Source: JBARCX01 sp049794535
GTDB taxonomy: Bacteria > Pseudomonadota > Gammaproteobacteria > Xanthomonadales > Rhodanobacteraceae
NCBI GenBank assembly: GCA_049794535.1
Contig: JBARCX010000097.1
Coordinates: 1-7,974, forward strand
Direction of reading: 5' to 3'
Length of the DNA stretch: 7,974 nucleotides
Positions 6,480 through 7,974 of this stretch are shown here, piece after piece. The first letter of the stretch is position 1. Each line of letters opens with the position of its first letter. The notes under the pieces were generated by a model. It was not told the origin of the DNA. It saw nothing but the letters and a program-made list of their open reading frames with translations, and ran no database searches. A program made the position numbers and the translations under genes.

Positions 6480-6499
6480 GGTCTCATCGAATGAGAACC
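6480..6499 (+). terminator. Small hairpin after the cupin gene
   Basis: TCTCAT-CGA-ATGAGA is a 6-bp stem, extendable to GG...CC with one bulged base, 5 bp past the cupin stop. CTCATC (6483-6488) can also pair with GATGAG (6503-6508). Only a mixed T-rich stretch follows (CGTTGTTTGG), so termination is possible but unproven. Confidence 0.3.
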
Positions 6500-6570
6500 C
6501 TTGATGAGATCGTTGTTTGGAATTCCCGTGTGAGCTGGCTATCGCTAGCTATGAGTCGATCGAGGACAGT

Positions 6571-6972
6571 ATGAAATTTCTGATGATGATCTATTGCGAT
6601 GATACGTTGCTGGCCGCAATGCCTGCAGGCGAGTTCGACACGAAAATGCGCGGTTGCCTTGAACACGCCGATGAGTTGCGTGCGGACGGTCGCCTACTCG
6701 ACACGCAGCAGCTCGAAGCACCCGCTACGGGTAAAACGATACGTGTCCGCAATGAGCGCATGACCGTGCTCGATGGCCCCTTCGCGGAGACGAAGGAATA
6801 TCTCGGCGGCTTCAACGTAATCGAAGCGGACAGTCTGGATGAAGCGGTGCGTATCGCGGCTGAATTTCCGTGGGCGCACACCGGCAGTATCGAAGTTCGG
6901 CCAGTACGTGATGTGAATGCGGTGCGACGCAGGGTTGGCGCGCCTGTATCAGAGCCTATTCAAGTTCCTTGA
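6571..6972 (+). CDS. YciI-family (DGPF-type) protein
   Basis: The 133-residue product has the ferredoxin-like alpha/beta pattern of YCII-related proteins: an opening strand MKFLMMIYCDD, a helix with EHADELRADGRLL, the signature DGPFAETKEYLGGF at 68-81, and a closing strand HTGSIEVRPV at 103-112. His32 and Asp68 are candidates for the family's conserved polar pair. Family members are around 115-120 residues, so the last 20 (RRRVGAPVSEPIQVP) are an extension; its final codons and stop lie inside an inverted repeat. The start at 6571 has GAGG at 5-nt spacing; a longer frame from 6517 has no such support. Homologues of this DGPF type usually sit beside an ECF sigma factor gene, which is absent here. 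The cytoplasmic function is unknown, and an enzymatic role has been suggested only for some relatives. Confidence 0.88.
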   Translation: MKFLMMIYCDDTLLAAMPAGEFDTKMRGCLEHADELRADGRLLDTQQLEAPATGKTIRVRNERMTVLDGPFAETKEYLGGFNVIEADSLDEAVRIAAEFPWAHTGSIEVRPVRDVNAVRRRVGAPVSEPIQVP

Positions 6973-6982
6973 AACAGGCTCT
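6951..6982. repeat. Imperfect inverted repeat overlapping the YciI stop codon
   Basis: AGAGCCTATTCAAG (6951-6964) faces CTTGAAACAGGCTCT (6968-6982) around a 3-nt loop. The arms differ by one substitution and one extra base. The TGA stop of the YciI gene (6970-6972) lies in the right arm. The same sequence recurs at the right edge of the window (7945-7959), which suggests a dispersed repeat rather than a chance hairpin. Confidence 0.6.
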
Positions 6983-6992
6983 CTTCGAGACA

Positions 6993-7021
6993 GTGGTGAG
7001 CTACCTCAAGTAGCTCACCAC
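6993..7021. terminator. Perfect 12-bp hairpin between convergent genes, probable bidirectional terminator
   Basis: GTGGTGAGCTAC (6993-7004), loop CTCAA, GTAGCTCACCAC (7010-7021) form a perfect 12-bp stem. It sits between the stops of the YciI gene (6972) and the convergent lipoprotein gene (7032). The location fits a shared terminator. U-tracts are weak on both sides (GCGTTTCTC on plus, TGTCTCG on minus), so it may mainly be an RNA-stabilising stem. Confidence 0.6.
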
Positions 7022-7031
7022 GCGTTTCTCA

Positions 7032-7844
7032 TCAGTGTTTTACCAGTTCAGATTCGACCACCATGTCCAAGACATAGGCGCTGGATGGCGCATCGGCGGG
7101 TGGATTCTTGATGGTGAAGCGCTTCACGCGCAGCACGTTGCGCACACCCTGCTCGTGGGTATATCCCTCAATGCTCTGATATAGCGGATGCCACTCGCCC
7201 GGAGTGCCCGTGCGTAGACCATTTTGGTCATAGGTGAGCTCGCGTACCTGCAGGCACTGCATGTTCGGAATCAATGGATGGTTGCAGGCTATGGTCTGCG
7301 CGGCCACTTCCAGGAACTCCTTTTCGCCAGGGCCGCCGTAGCGCGTTTCGGCCGTAGGTTGGCCGACGAAGACGAGTGTGTCGCCGCTGTCGGTAACAAG
7401 GCGAAGCTGGGGAGCGTCACCGTTGGTGACCAGGCTCAATGTGGGATGGCTTTGCAAACGTTCGCTGATGGCGGAATCCATCCGCATGCGTGCCGGGTCG
7501 GCGCACATCATCATAGTGTGCATCATCTGCCGCATCTGCAAGCGCCCATCCTGGATGGTGTAGGGGCCACCAATCATGTTGCAGGCATTGCTGACGCTCA
7601 CGCGACCGTTAGTGAAATTGAGCTGCAAAGGCTTGTCGGGTTTGGCGAATAGCGCATCGATGCGCTGGCCTGCACTGTCGTTGGCCGCGCTGAGTTGCCA
7701 GTGGTATTGGCTCAGCATGGCGGTGTCTGTCGCGCTTGTGGGTTGCGCCGCCGTGGGTGCGGGCGAAGTGCTACTAGCGTTCGACGTCGGCGTCGTCGAA
7801 CAAGCGGCGAGGGCAAGTGACAGCACGAGCAGGCTGTATTTCAT
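7032..7844 (-). CDS. Lipoprotein with META (HslJ-like) and DUF4377 domains
   Basis: The 270-residue product begins with a lipoprotein signal peptide: MKYSLLVLSLALAAC, with lipobox LAAC and Cys15 as lipid attachment site. A Ser/Thr/Pro/Ala-rich flexible linker spans about 16-42. A META domain follows at about 45-160. YHWQL, FTNGRVSVSNACNMIGGPY and LQMRQMMHTMMMCADP give the family's paired cysteines Cys88 and Cys114. A DUF4377 domain occupies about 177-266: VAAQTIACNHP, CLQVRE, WHPLYQSIEGYTHE, VLRVKRFTIKNPP and YVLDMVVES, with Cys187 and Cys197. This domain pair is a recognised architecture of envelope lipoproteins of unknown biochemical role; the META domain relative HslJ is linked to heat-shock and novobiocin resistance in E. 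coli. The start has GGAGAG upstream at suitable spacing. The gene is convergent with the YciI gene and flanked by inverted copies of a 15-bp repeat. Confidence 0.9.
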   Translation of the reverse strand: MKYSLLVLSLALAACSTTPTSNASSTSPAPTAAQPTSATDTAMLSQYHWQLSAANDSAGQRIDALFAKPDKPLQLNFTNGRVSVSNACNMIGGPYTIQDGRLQMRQMMHTMMMCADPARMRMDSAISERLQSHPTLSLVTNGDAPQLRLVTDSGDTLVFVGQPTAETRYGGPGEKEFLEVAAQTIACNHPLIPNMQCLQVRELTYDQNGLRTGTPGEWHPLYQSIEGYTHEQGVRNVLRVKRFTIKNPPADAPSSAYVLDMVVESELVKH

Positions 7845-7944
7845 GGGGACTCTCCGATGGGTTACCCGCTCAATGTGATGCGGTCACTGGGAGCGGTCAA
7901 TGCTCTGGCTGGATATGACACATCGCATGTTCACACTTCGTCTA

Positions 7945-7963
7945 AGAGCCTGTTCAAAGGCTC
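7945..7963. repeat. Repeat copy 'AGAGCCTGTTCAAAG' with its own small hairpin
   Basis: AGAGCCTGTTCAAAG (7945-7959) matches the complement of the arm at 6968-6982 at 13 of 15 positions and the arm at 6951-6964 closely. GAGCC (7946-7950) and GGCTC (7959-7963) also form a 5-bp stem. It lies in the 130-bp region upstream of the lipoprotein gene, in which only a poor promoter candidate (TTGACC at 7900-7895, minus) was seen. Confidence 0.55.
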
Positions 7964-7974
7964 GGCTATTCAGC

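Noticed and set aside
7872..7900. Possible promoter (TTGACC, 17 bp, CACATT) upstream of the lipoprotein gene
   Set aside because: The -10 matches only 3 of 6 positions, which is not enough to call.
6951..7974. Complete insertion sequence
   Set aside because: Inverted repeats are present, but the enclosed gene is a lipoprotein with META and DUF4377 domains. No transposase or target duplication is visible in the window.

Overview
The window looks like a piece of gammaproteobacterial chromosome, most likely from the Lysobacterales/Xanthomonadales (Rhodanobacteraceae such as Dyella, Luteibacter or Rhodanobacter). This is inferred from the moderately high GC content, the style of the proteins and the mix of families; no marker gene fixes the genus. 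No tRNA, rRNA, CRISPR array or transposase was seen.

Layout. Positions 1-940 (minus) hold the N-terminal 313 residues of an NAD-type malic enzyme (maeA); the gene runs off the left edge. Positions 1105-4367 (minus) hold four closely spaced genes that read as one operon. In transcription order they are: a small exported protein with a conserved 'QHDFDF..G.WKTH' domain (4367-3765); an outer-membrane beta-barrel protein of the MetA-like 'transporter' type that overlaps it by ATGA (3768-2662); a second exported paralogue of the first gene (2630-1920); and a class I SAM-methyltransferase-like protein with a signal peptide (1872-1105). Every product appears to be exported.

Divergent from this operon, across a 112-bp intergenic region, is a MocR-type regulator (4480-5961, plus): a GntR winged helix fused to a PLP-binding aminotransferase-like domain. 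The shared region contains a 12-bp direct repeat (ATARCCACTTYG, 24 bp apart), an inverted half-site and a plausible sigma-70 promoter. This suggests one autoregulated control region for both directions.

Downstream on the plus strand are a small cupin (6103-6474) and a YciI/DGPF-type protein (6571-6972). Convergent to them is a lipoprotein gene with META and DUF4377 domains (7032-7844, minus). The YciI/lipoprotein junction holds a perfect 12-bp hairpin. Copies of an 'AGAGCCTGTTCAA' repeat sit on both sides of the lipoprotein gene, in inverted orientation.

The most interesting unit is the MocR-controlled set of exported proteins: two paralogues of unknown function around a beta-barrel, plus a secreted methyltransferase-like protein, with no obvious amine or PLP enzyme among them.
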